The notes: a model not told the origin generated them from the sequence alone. A DNA stretch of 11,884 nucleotides from JAWUXM01 sp034111325 (GCA_034111325.1 JAWUXM010000044.1:1-11884); one strand, 5' to 3'; numbered from the stretch's first letter, positions 1-6,507 are shown. Translations and numbers: made by a program.

Positions 1-642
1 GATGGCAAAGCAGATTTCGGTGTTATCAAACCAACCAAACAATATGCAGAATTTCTTGGCGAAAAAATCGTCGCACCACGTGCCAAGAAGATCACAATAG
101 TTGGCAATTTGCATAATGAGTTACTAACCATCTTAGTTAGCAAGAAAGCCAATATAAACTCTCTTAATGATCTAAACGGTAAAATTATTAATACTGGCAG
201 CAAAGGCTCTTCTAGTAGAATTTTTACTGAAGAATATTTTAGTAAATTCAATATAAAACCATCACAAACTTTCAACCATAGCGCTTCTGAATCCTTCAAA
301 AAAATCTGCAATGGTGAGTTGGACGCATGGGTATATTTCATCGGGCACCCAAACCCAAACTATGCAACGACACTCAAAAATTGTGATGTAAAACTTTTAG
401 AACTAACAAAATCTGAAATTTCTTCTTTTATAGAAATGAATGATTATTTCAAAAAAGGTCTGATTAAAAAGAGTTTTTATAGTGCATTAAGGCAGAACAT
501 TAACACTATCGCCTCACCAACGCTTTTGGCGGCTAGGAAGAATATCAACAGTGAAATAGTTGAGTTGGTGCAAGATGTCCTTAAAAATCACCGTGAAGAG
601 TTAATTAAGGAGCATTCAATCTTTGAAGAGATATATAATTAA
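1..642 (+). CDS. TAXI-family TRAP transporter solute-binding receptor, 3' part (5' truncated by window edge)
   Basis: The frame is open from base 1 to the TAA at 640-642, giving 213 visible residues. The family is usually a little over 300, so about 100 N-terminal residues, including any signal peptide, lie outside. Family blocks appear in order: DGKADFGVIKPTKQY (the 'G.ad.gi.q.d' block), LHNELLTILV followed by SLNDLNGKIINTGSKGSSSR (DLKGKRVNxGxxGSGxR in relatives), GELDAWVYFIGHPNP, then NCDVKLLEL. These periplasmic receptors deliver small organic solutes to a TRAP permease; the substrate cannot be read from sequence. No permease gene is in the window. A TTG at 109 could be mistaken for the start, but conserved sequence continues upstream of it. 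The stop shares the TTAA at 639-642 with the convergent small gene. Family assignment is strong; function in this organism is inferred. Confidence 0.85.
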   Translation, partial: DGKADFGVIKPTKQYAEFLGEKIVAPRAKKITIVGNLHNELLTILVSKKANINSLNDLNGKIINTGSKGSSSRIFTEEYFSKFNIKPSQTFNHSASESFKKICNGELDAWVYFIGHPNPNYATTLKNCDVKLLELTKSEISSFIEMNDYFKKGLIKKSFYSALRQNINTIASPTLLAARKNINSEIVELVQDVLKNHREELIKEHSIFEEIYN

Positions 643-875
643 GCAACCCTAACAACTGAGAGCTTTATAATGCAGCTATTTTCTAAATGCTGAACAGCTT
701 GCTCACATTGTTGTATTTCACCCAACAATTCTCTTAATTGCGCCTTATCCGCACCAGACATATAGCTGATAGCACTAGATATATCAGCAATCTGGCGATT
801 AACTTGCTTCATCTTATCTTGCAGTTCACCTATATACACAAACTCTTCCCAACATTGTTTAACAATATATACCAA
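639..875 (-). CDS. small hypothetical helical protein (78 aa)
   Basis: I do not recognise a family. The product is hydrophilic and probably forms a helical hairpin: residues 16-36 (ELQDKMKQVNRQIADI) and 43-66 (DKAQLRELLGEIQQCEQAVQ) have heptad-like spacing around SYMSGAD. It has no signal peptide or membrane segment and two cysteines in the body (C8, C57) plus C68. The only start that keeps the full frame is TTG at 873-875, because a stop codon lies at 885-887. An AGGTGG-like sequence at 879-884 sits only 3 bases from this TTG, so initiation at GTG codon 13 or ATG codon 22 is also possible. Its last codon overlaps the TAXI stop. That it is a real gene is moderately supported by a clean coiled-coil-like composition and flush packing with its neighbour. 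Confidence 0.5.
   Translation of the reverse strand: MVYIVKQCWEEFVYIGELQDKMKQVNRQIADISSAISYMSGADKAQLRELLGEIQQCEQAVQHLENSCIIKLSVVRVA
663..674. repeat. 12-bp direct repeat, copy 1
   Basis: The sequence ctttataatgca occurs here, inside the 3' end of the small minus-strand gene, and again at 883-894 just upstream of its start. The two copies therefore bracket nearly the whole gene, 220 bases apart. In AT-rich DNA a 12-bp match at this distance could easily be chance. Confidence 0.3.
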
Positions 876-1056
876 TCCCCACCTTTATAATGCATTTGAA
901 ACATAAACGGGGGTGCTTTATACAGCTACAAATGTGTATTTAGAGATGGGAAGCGGTACAATGTTAATATAATCATCTATTCCCTATTGGACAAATCATT
1001 AATTATCAATTTAAATACATAATATCAATGCTATTATTAATAAAACTCATATAATA
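876..1056. other. divergent intergenic region before the LysR-type gene
   Basis: This 181-base AT-rich gap separates the leftward small gene from the rightward LysR gene. A possible plus-strand promoter is TTGGAC at about 1008-1013, a 17-base spacer and TTTAAA at 1031-1036, followed by a 20-base leader to the ATG. The match to consensus is weak. LysR regulators commonly bind such regions, and the AT-rich imperfect palindromes around 1014-1045 could hold a site, but I see no clear T-N11-A operator to commit to. No RNA gene or further ORF is visible. Confidence 0.35.
883..894. repeat. 12-bp direct repeat, copy 2
   Basis: This is the second copy of ctttataatgca (first at 663-674). Read on the minus strand it includes TTATAA, resembling a -10 box, and overlaps the start of the AGGTGG putative ribosome binding site of the small gene. 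The function is unknown and chance is possible. Confidence 0.3.
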
Positions 1057-1980
1057 ATGACATCCTTACCCAAACAATTCTATTACAAGAAAAACCGCCT
1101 ACAACAATTGCGCGGTTTTTATCATACTCAAGAATTAGGCTCTGTATCTAAAGCCGCGAAACATATGAGCCTTAGCCAATCAACTGTAACTCTACAGATA
1201 CAAACTTTAGAACGTGACGTTAAAACACAATTATTTGATCGAAATAAAAAACAACTCACATTAACCCCAGATGGCAAAATATTATATGACCTAACTATTC
1301 CTCTATTACAGGGAATAGATGGCGTTTATGAAAGGTTCCTAACCGAAAAGAGCAAAAAAAAAGAACAGAGAATTGACATTGCTGCCCACCATATTGGCAT
1401 CTCCTATCTATTACCTGAGTTTCTTAGACAATATACTGAAAAATACCCTGACGTTAAAATCATGATCCGCAATATATCACGCTCTGATGCAATGCAACGC
1501 TTAAAAAACGGCGATATTGACTTAATGCTTTACCCAATTGTTGAAACACCAATAGAACTCAAATGGCGCAAATCTTTTACTTACGACCCTGTTTTATTGA
1601 TGAGCCCTGAACATCCTCTTGCCAAAGTAGACACTCTAACATTAGAAGAAATCGGCAAACACAAACTAATCCGTATTGACCGTGATTTGATAACGCTGCC
1701 AATTTTCGAAGAAGTCGTAAAGCAATATGGCTGGCACAGCAATATTGAATTCGAACAAGGAAATTGGGAAATATTAAAGCATTTTGTGCGTGCCAAATTA
1801 GGTCTCGCCGTTGTCTCAACCATATGCGTTGATAAAAAAGATTCGACACTCATCGCCAAATCATTAGGGCAATTTTTTCCTCAAATGTCTTATGGAGTGA
1901 TGATAAAAGATGGCCGACATATCCACCAACCTTTACGCAACTTTATTGATATAGTTGATCCTCAATTCTTCAGTAATTAA
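1057..1980 (+). CDS. LysR-type transcriptional regulator
   Basis: The 307-aa product has the usual length of the family. Residues 15-74 form the LysR winged helix-turn-helix: LQQLRGFYHTQELGSVSKAA, then LSQSTVTLQIQTLERDVKTQLFDR and LTLTPDGKILY. A lysine-rich linker (99-103) leads to a periplasmic-binding-like effector domain at about 105-300, including YLLPEFLRQYTEKYPDVKI, LKNGDIDLMLYP and VRAKLGLAVVS. It is expected to bind DNA as a tetramer and respond to a small molecule, which I cannot identify. ATG at 1057 gives a normal N-terminus ahead of the first helix; no Shine-Dalgarno is evident. Its targets are uncertain. It is not divergent from a metabolic operon in the classic way, because the formyltransferase unit converges on it. 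A perfect inverted repeat lies in codons 12-22 and an A9 tract in the linker. Confidence 0.92.
   Translation: MTSLPKQFYYKKNRLQQLRGFYHTQELGSVSKAAKHMSLSQSTVTLQIQTLERDVKTQLFDRNKKQLTLTPDGKILYDLTIPLLQGIDGVYERFLTEKSKKKEQRIDIAAHHIGISYLLPEFLRQYTEKYPDVKIMIRNISRSDAMQRLKNGDIDLMLYPIVETPIELKWRKSFTYDPVLLMSPEHPLAKVDTLTLEEIGKHKLIRIDRDLITLPIFEEVVKQYGWHSNIEFEQGNWEILKHFVRAKLGLAVVSTICVDKKDSTLIAKSLGQFFPQMSYGVMIKDGRHIHQPLRNFIDIVDPQFFSN
1090..1120 (+). terminator. terminator-like hairpin inside the start of the LysR gene
   Basis: AAAAACCGC (1090-1098) and GCGGTTTTT (1112-1120) are perfect 9-bp inverted repeats around a 13-base loop. The RNA would have a CCGC/GCGG core and a terminal U5 run, as in an intrinsic terminator, beginning about 33 bases after the start codon. 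The four G:C pairs are few and the loop is somewhat large, so efficiency is uncertain. The codons also encode the first helix of the DNA-binding domain. Confidence 0.35.
1354..1362 (+). repeat. A9 homopolymer tract in the LysR gene
   Basis: Nine consecutive A residues encode Lys100-Lys102 in the linker between the helix-turn-helix and the effector domain. It is a possible slippage or indel site; the frame is intact in this sequence. Confidence 0.7.
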
Positions 1981-2786
1981 CGATAATTCACAAGCAATTG
2001 AGAATATTCATCATCAGCACAGATATTCCAGCCTTGCTCTTTAAACAACCTAACTTCTTCTAAAGTAGGGTAGCTATAATAGCTTGCTTGCGCCCTATCT
2101 ACAGTAATATGTTTTATATCATCACCTGAATTTATTTTGCGAACCAGATCACGAATTAATTTACAGCCATCTTCATATAAATTTACTACATGCCAAAATA
2201 ATGATTTCTCCTTATTCACTGGCGAATATGAAAACCCTATCACCTCGCCCGCATCTATCTTACTATCGCTAATATAATGCAGCGTCGTAGCAAGCTTCTC
2301 ATCACCATTGAACAAAGCCCTAAAACTAGGCAAAACCCCTCGATAATTTGGCAAAAGCCCTGAATGTAAATTAATGACCCCATATTTCGGAATAGCTATA
2401 ATCTCAGGCTGAAAAATCTGGCCATAACGAATTGAAATTACTAAATCTGGCTGGATGTATCTTACAAAATCTACCGCCTCTCCACCATTAATATCATCAA
2501 AAACATGCAGCGGCGTATGATAATACTCTGATATTTGCAGAAAAGTGAGACATTTACCATCAGCAATTCTTGCTTTAATATCAGCAGAATCTCTCTCGAT
2601 TTGCGGAAATAAAATATTATTAGGAAATTCCTGCTCAGAAAATCGTAATTCAGGCAAGATATTATCACCCTTTCCAACTTGCTCTGAAAAAATAATATGC
2701 GTTTGGTGATCTGTAAAAATTTGCAATAAATGATTTAATGCAAAATTACTCACTAAATCCTTATTAACACAAAAAATTATTTTCAT
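1977..2786 (-). CDS. formyltransferase-fold protein (PF00551-like), substrate unknown
   Basis: The 269-aa product carries the folate-dependent formyltransferase core: GVINLHSGLLPNYRGVLP (136-153), FRALFNGD (155-162) and SKIDAGEVI (175-183). The catalytic trio Asn139, His141, Asp178 matches the N-x-H ... D arrangement of PurN and methionyl-tRNA formyltransferase. An upstream block, VRYIQPDLVISIRYGQIF (108-125), matches the usual 'pDl.v...y..il' strand. It differs from Fmt in lacking the C-terminal OB domain, and the N-terminal 100 residues are atypical. A C-terminal ASYYSYPT block (234-241) resembles stand-alone formyltransferase-like proteins as I remember them. It probably moves a formyl group from 10-formyl-THF to an amine, but the acceptor is unknown. 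It starts 24 bases after the aminotransferase gene with no clear Shine-Dalgarno, and its stop shares TTAA with the LysR gene. Confidence 0.8.
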   Translation of the reverse strand: MKIIFCVNKDLVSNFALNHLLQIFTDHQTHIIFSEQVGKGDNILPELRFSEQEFPNNILFPQIERDSADIKARIADGKCLTFLQISEYYHTPLHVFDDINGGEAVDFVRYIQPDLVISIRYGQIFQPEIIAIPKYGVINLHSGLLPNYRGVLPSFRALFNGDEKLATTLHYISDSKIDAGEVIGFSYSPVNKEKSLFWHVVNLYEDGCKLIRDLVRKINSGDDIKHITVDRAQASYYSYPTLEEVRLFKEQGWNICADDEYSQLLVNYR

Positions 2787-2810
2787 ATACTTAACTAAAC
2801 TCTTTCAGCG

Positions 2811-4346
2811 CTAAATCTCCCTTGATCCGTAGCTAGAACTACGCGTTTGGGGGCCATTCCTTTGCCTCTCCAAGCCCTTACATGCCTCTAATATTCGTTC
2901 AAAAGATTCCTCAATAACCTTTTCAGATATGTGAATCGATGCATCTTCCGGATTTTTATACTTGTCAGGATTGACCACCTCATAATTCTGCTCTGCAGTA
3001 AATTTCGGCACCATTGACATACTTAGTAACATTTTATCACCTGGTATAAAGTAAGTTTCTCCTGGTGCTAATGCAACATTAGCCTTATCTAAAAGAAAAT
3101 TGGCAACATCCACATCATCCTTTAAAATACTATTGTTTTTCCACTTCTTTCCACGTAACCCAGAGAAATCTAACAATATAACTGTTGTAGCTTGGGGGTC
3201 GTTATATAATTTAATATATTCTGACCCTTGACAAGAAAAATATTTAGATAACTGATTATTTAAAGTTTCTACCTGATTTTTTATAAAAACTACTCTCTCC
3301 ACACATGCATTCTGACACCTAGCCATATAGGCAGAATTATTATGGTTAGTTCTTAAAGACTCTTTGACTACATCTACAGCATCACTTGTTAACCCTGATA
3401 GACTGTTAGCCACTTTATCTATTACATCCTTTGGTCCTATTGCAAAACTTAGTTTTTGTTGCCCAAACCCCTTAGTCTTGCTTACGCCATCAAGTGTTAT
3501 TACCCTATTATGCTTTAATAATGGATGTGCCCCTATTGAATAAGGAGGGTGAGCCTCTTTGAAACAAATATCGTAAAAAATCTGATCGGCAAGTATTGTA
3601 ACAGCAGGATAATCCTTTAATACTTTGGCTAAACCATCTATATCCTGCTCACCATATACAACCCCAGTAGGGTTAACAGGGTTAGTAAAGATTATAGCCC
3701 CAATATCCTCGTTCCCCTTTAATATCTGCCTAAGAGCCTCTGGATTAACTTTACCAGTATTCTCATCAACAGACAAAAACATTGTGTCTATCCCTTTAAG
3801 ATCAAGTGGAACCTTGTAATAACCAAAACTAGGCACAAATATCAATACTTTTTTCCTATTCCTAGATAATTGCAGAGCATCGTAAATATCTGGCAATATA
3901 TCCCAAATACTATTTCTAACAACTATTGACTGCGTAGCACCAACAGTAATACCGTGACTTGCGAAATGATCTATAACACACTTCCTTAAATCTTCATCAA
4001 CGAATTGATAACTCTGCAAATTAGGAGACTTATTCTGTATGAATTTTAAGATAGCACCACTAGGCGGAAAAATAGAGTACGCTGCTGTAAAATTAGTTAT
4101 TACTTGCTTCTTATCTGCCTGATCTACAGTACCTAAAAAGCTCAAAGCCCTCTGAAATAAAAATTGACTAAATTTATAACCAGACGGATGATCTTCACTT
4201 ATTTTTTTTTCTTCAGCACCCTCCATCTCCGCATTTACATCTCCCTTTCCAACTGCAACAGATGCACTTTTACCTTTTACCCTTTGGCGCTTACCCCCAT
4301 CCTCAGCCTGCGAATTTTTTGATCCTCTTGATCCTTTCCTTTTCAT
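2811..4346 (-). CDS. PLP-dependent class I/II aminotransferase-fold protein with charged N-terminal tail
   Basis: The 511-aa protein is about 100 residues longer than typical members. The fold-type I core spans roughly 55-490: FPPSGAILKFI (93-103), HGITVGATQSIVV (131-143), FTNPVNPTGVVYG (220-232), ADQIFYD (253-259) with Asp254 expected to contact the PLP ring nitrogen, and LDGVSKTKGFG (285-295) with Lys290 as the expected Schiff-base lysine. Two family residues look changed. Phe257 occupies the D-x-x-Y tyrosine position. The usual C-terminal R-[LIV]-[NS] arginine is not seen in GDKMLLSMSM (436-445). Residues 1-50 are a low-complexity basic then acidic tail with clusters KRK and KRQRVKGK, and the last 15 residues are polar (TRSSSYGSR). 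An A9 tract separates tail from core. It follows the 151-aa gene by 6 bases and precedes the formyltransferase. Its substrate is not predictable, and it may not be a standard transaminase. Confidence 0.85.
   Translation of the reverse strand: MKRKGSRGSKNSQAEDGGKRQRVKGKSASVAVGKGDVNAEMEGAEEKKISEDHPSGYKFSQFLFQRALSFLGTVDQADKKQVITNFTAAYSIFPPSGAILKFIQNKSPNLQSYQFVDEDLRKCVIDHFASHGITVGATQSIVVRNSIWDILPDIYDALQLSRNRKKVLIFVPSFGYYKVPLDLKGIDTMFLSVDENTGKVNPEALRQILKGNEDIGAIIFTNPVNPTGVVYGEQDIDGLAKVLKDYPAVTILADQIFYDICFKEAHPPYSIGAHPLLKHNRVITLDGVSKTKGFGQQKLSFAIGPKDVIDKVANSLSGLTSDAVDVVKESLRTNHNNSAYMARCQNACVERVVFIKNQVETLNNQLSKYFSCQGSEYIKLYNDPQATTVILLDFSGLRGKKWKNNSILKDDVDVANFLLDKANVALAPGETYFIPGDKMLLSMSMVPKFTAEQNYEVVNPDKYKNPEDASIHISEKVIEESFERILEACKGLERQRNGPQTRSSSYGSREI
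4202..4210 (-). repeat. A9 homopolymer tract (coding strand) in the aminotransferase gene
   Basis: Nine A residues on the coding strand span codons 46-49 (Glu-Lys-Lys-Ile), exactly where the charged tail gives way to the catalytic domain. Such tracts are known sites of polymerase slippage and of indel errors. The frame is intact here. Confidence 0.7.
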
Positions 4347-4352
4347 ATTTTT

Positions 4353-4808
4353 CTAATAAAATCTCTCTGCTGTTACTTTAAAAATGATATTTTGTAATGC
4401 ATTTATATCATCAGTTTGCGCTTCAATATATTGATATGGGTTGTTGCAATAATTTTGATATGAAACAGAGATCTCTGCTACAAGTGAAAGAATATAATCT
4501 ATATTTTCACTTTTCTCCTGCTGAAATTTCTCCCTTAATGAATATAATGTTTCATTAACATCGCCTGCTATTTTACCTCGATTAATAATCGAAATTGCAG
4601 CGGCGTTTTTTGCAAAGATATTTTCTATATCTTTTGTCCAGTCTAACAATAATGTAGATAATGAATTTTGACTTTCTTTAAGTAAAATTGCTTTGTCTCT
4701 ATCAATTGCGCTATAGTGATAGAACAACACCTCTAAAGATTCTATCGCACGCTCAAGCAGATTTAGATGGTCGACCAATCTCCCAAAACCCTCTCCTTTA
4801 TTCACCAT
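4353..4808 (-). CDS. hypothetical helical protein, first gene after ftsZ (151 aa)
   Basis: I do not recognise this protein. It looks almost entirely alpha-helical and soluble: helices are likely near 9-32 (RLVDHLNLLERAIESLEVLF), 36-66, 85-121 and 131-148. There is no signal peptide, membrane span or metal-binding motif, and a single cysteine (C121). ATG at 4806-4808 is the only good start; GTAGAG lies 8 bases upstream as a weak ribosome binding site, and a candidate promoter ends about 30 bases upstream. The stop is 6 bases before the aminotransferase start, so the two are probably translated together and may act as partners. It could be an adaptor, chaperone or small subunit of the aminotransferase-like protein; this is only inference from packing. 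Confidence 0.7.
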   Translation of the reverse strand: MVNKGEGFGRLVDHLNLLERAIESLEVLFYHYSAIDRDKAILLKESQNSLSTLLLDWTKDIENIFAKNAAAISIINRGKIAGDVNETLYSLREKFQQEKSENIDYILSLVAEISVSYQNYCNNPYQYIEAQTDDINALQNIIFKVTAERFY

Positions 4809-4839
4809 CCTAAAACTCTACTTTTGCTGGAAAATCAGA

Positions 4840-4868
4840 TAGATACACCATACCTGCCTATAGGTCAA
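4840..4868 (-). promoter_or_regulatory. candidate promoter for the 151-aa/aminotransferase/formyltransferase unit
   Basis: On the minus strand TTGACC (4863-4868) is followed by a 17-base spacer and TATCTA (4840-4845). The -35 matches 5 of 6 consensus bases; the -10 is poor. Transcription would start near 4833, giving a leader of about 25 bases to the ATG at 4808. An inverted repeat GTCAA-N9-TTGAC (4864-4882) covers the -35. The site lies entirely in the 87-base gap after ftsZ. Confidence 0.35.
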
Positions 4869-4895
4869 GATGTTAATTTGACTTTTGAAGAAGCC

Positions 4896-6440
4896 CTATT
4901 CGCCAGATTTCTTCCTGAGAAATGGCGGGACGTTAAGAATATCTTCACTAATAGTGAGATCACTCTCTTCTATTTTCTCATCTTCATCAAAACTAGTGGC
5001 AAGATTTTTTTCCTGCTCTGCTACTTTGTTTGAATCTTTAAAGAACTTGAATATTCCTTTAAACGGACGAGTTTCTTTTTTATTATCAATCTGCACAATA
5101 TTATCATCGCTATCTTCTTTAATATCATTGGCAGCTTGCGTTGTATTATAATTTCTAGATAAATCTTCCGCAGTAATTTCATGGCGATTCTTACGGCTAG
5201 TTTCGATAAATTCTATGTCAGAGCTTATTTTATGCGATGATTCCTCTTTTATTTCTGCTGATTTTCTATTTACTGACTCAAATTCCACTACATTTGTTAC
5301 ATCAGACTTTTTAGATGATTGAGCAGTTTGTTCACCAAACTTTGCTGGCTCTGGCGGGATAAATGTATTTGCCCTTGCTCTTGAAGGCTCCTCTTTATTC
5401 TCAGTCTCTATTGTACGATTAGCTGTAAATAAATTAGTTGCAATAGCAGCTGTGTTCTTCTCACGTGCGTCACCAGCTTGGTTTATCCCTGTCGCTACAA
5501 CAGAAACTCTGATCCTCCCCTCAAGCTCTGAATCAAACGTAGAGCCGAATATGATATTCGCATCAGGATCGACTTCATCCTTAATTCTTTGTGCTGCTTC
5601 ATCCGCCTCGAATAATGTCATATCCAAACCACCAGAAATATTGATCAACACGCCGTTTGCACCTTTCATTGAAACATTGTCCAGTAATGGGTTAGCGATC
5701 GCTGCTTCAGCAGCATCAAGTGCGCGTCTTTCACCTTCACCTTCTCCAGTTCCCATCATAGCCTTGCCCATGCCGCCCATGATTGTTCTGATGTCAGCAA
5801 AATCAAGATTGATCAAACCAGGCATAGTCATAAGATCAGTTATACCTTTAATCCCTGAATATAAGACGTTATCAACCATTTTAAAAGCATCGGCGAAAGT
5901 TGTTTTCTCTGTAGCTTTATGAAAAAGATTTTGATTAGGAATGACAATTAATGTGTCGATATATTGATGTAGCTCATCTAAGCCTTCTTCAGCAATACGC
6001 ATACGGTGCGAGCCTTCAAAGTGAAAAGGTTTTGTTACCACTCCAACAGTTAAAACTCCTTGTTCACGAGCAATTTTTGCTATAACTGGTGCAGCACCTG
6101 TGCCTGTTCCCCCGCCCATTCCAGCAGTAAGGAAAACCATATTACTATCAGCAATAAGAGAAGTTATTTCGTTGATTGATTCTTCAGCAGCTTGACTACC
6201 AACAGATGGAAAAGAACCAGCCCCCAGACCTTTAGTTAAAGTTTCACCTAGCTGGATTTGATTATTACAGATAGAATTACTAAGTGCTTGCGCATCAGTG
6301 TTAGCAACAGCGAATTCGACACCTTCGAGCTTCATATTAATCATATTGTTAACAGCGTTACCACCTGCACCACCAACGCCTATTACGGCAATTTTTGGAC
6401 TAGTAGTTTTTTTCTCTGGTAAATCTATACTAATGCTCAT
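4896..6440 (-). CDS. ftsZ: cell division protein FtsZ
   Basis: This tubulin-like GTPase polymerises into the cytoplasmic ring that organises division. The GTPase core is at about 15-320: VIGVGGAGGNAVNNM (19-33), VANTDAQAL (45-53), the tubulin signature GGGTGTG (109-115), KPFHFEGSHRMRIAEEG (137-153), and the T7 loop NLDFADIR (211-218), whose aspartates activate GTP hydrolysis across the subunit interface. A long charged linker (about 321-498) brings the length to 514 aa, like other alphaproteobacterial FtsZ proteins, and ends in the conserved tail EDILNVPPFLRKK (499-511) that binds FtsA and other partners. An odd aromatic/basic patch, FKGIFKFFK, sits in the linker at 460-468. ATG at 6438-6440 gives a normal N-terminus; the ribosome binding site is weak. 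It lies 67 bases after ftsA. The core is complete and should be functional. Confidence 0.98.
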   Translation of the reverse strand: MSISIDLPEKKTTSPKIAVIGVGGAGGNAVNNMINMKLEGVEFAVANTDAQALSNSICNNQIQLGETLTKGLGAGSFPSVGSQAAEESINEITSLIADSNMVFLTAGMGGGTGTGAAPVIAKIAREQGVLTVGVVTKPFHFEGSHRMRIAEEGLDELHQYIDTLIVIPNQNLFHKATEKTTFADAFKMVDNVLYSGIKGITDLMTMPGLINLDFADIRTIMGGMGKAMMGTGEGEGERRALDAAEAAIANPLLDNVSMKGANGVLINISGGLDMTLFEADEAAQRIKDEVDPDANIIFGSTFDSELEGRIRVSVVATGINQAGDAREKNTAAIATNLFTANRTIETENKEEPSRARANTFIPPEPAKFGEQTAQSSKKSDVTNVVEFESVNRKSAEIKEESSHKISSDIEFIETSRKNRHEITAEDLSRNYNTTQAANDIKEDSDDNIVQIDNKKETRPFKGIFKFFKDSNKVAEQEKNLATSFDEDEKIEESDLTISEDILNVPPFLRKKSGE

Positions 6441-6507
6441 CTACTTACTTTATTGAATTACTATCATCCACATTTAGAAACAAAAAATTTTAACTTGCAA
6501 CAATCCC

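Noticed and set aside
109..642. TAXI gene starting at TTG 109
   Set aside because: The frame is open to base 1 and conserved family sequence (ADFGVIKPTKQY) precedes this codon; it is a truncated gene.
931..951. ATACA-N10-TGTAT hairpin in the gap before lysR
   Set aside because: The stem is only five A/T-rich pairs with no T run, too weak to call a terminator or operator.
1577..1859. Minus-strand ORFs of 90-92 codons inside the LysR gene
   Set aside because: They overlap each other and a well-supported LysR effector domain, with no family resemblance.
1977..2786. Identification as purN or fmt
   Set aside because: The catalytic trio is shared, but the first 100 residues do not fit PurN or Fmt and the Fmt C-terminal domain is absent.
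4767..5033. Plus-strand 88-codon ORF spanning the ftsZ/151-aa gap
   Set aside because: It is mostly antisense to ftsZ and the 151-aa gene, and its hydrophobic tail comes from reversed acidic linker codons.
5452..5922. Long plus-strand ORF opposite ftsZ (156 codons)
   Set aside because: It lies wholly antisense to the conserved GTPase core, its translation is low-complexity (Ser/Ala/Pro/Ile rich), and it has no recognisable family; it is a shadow.
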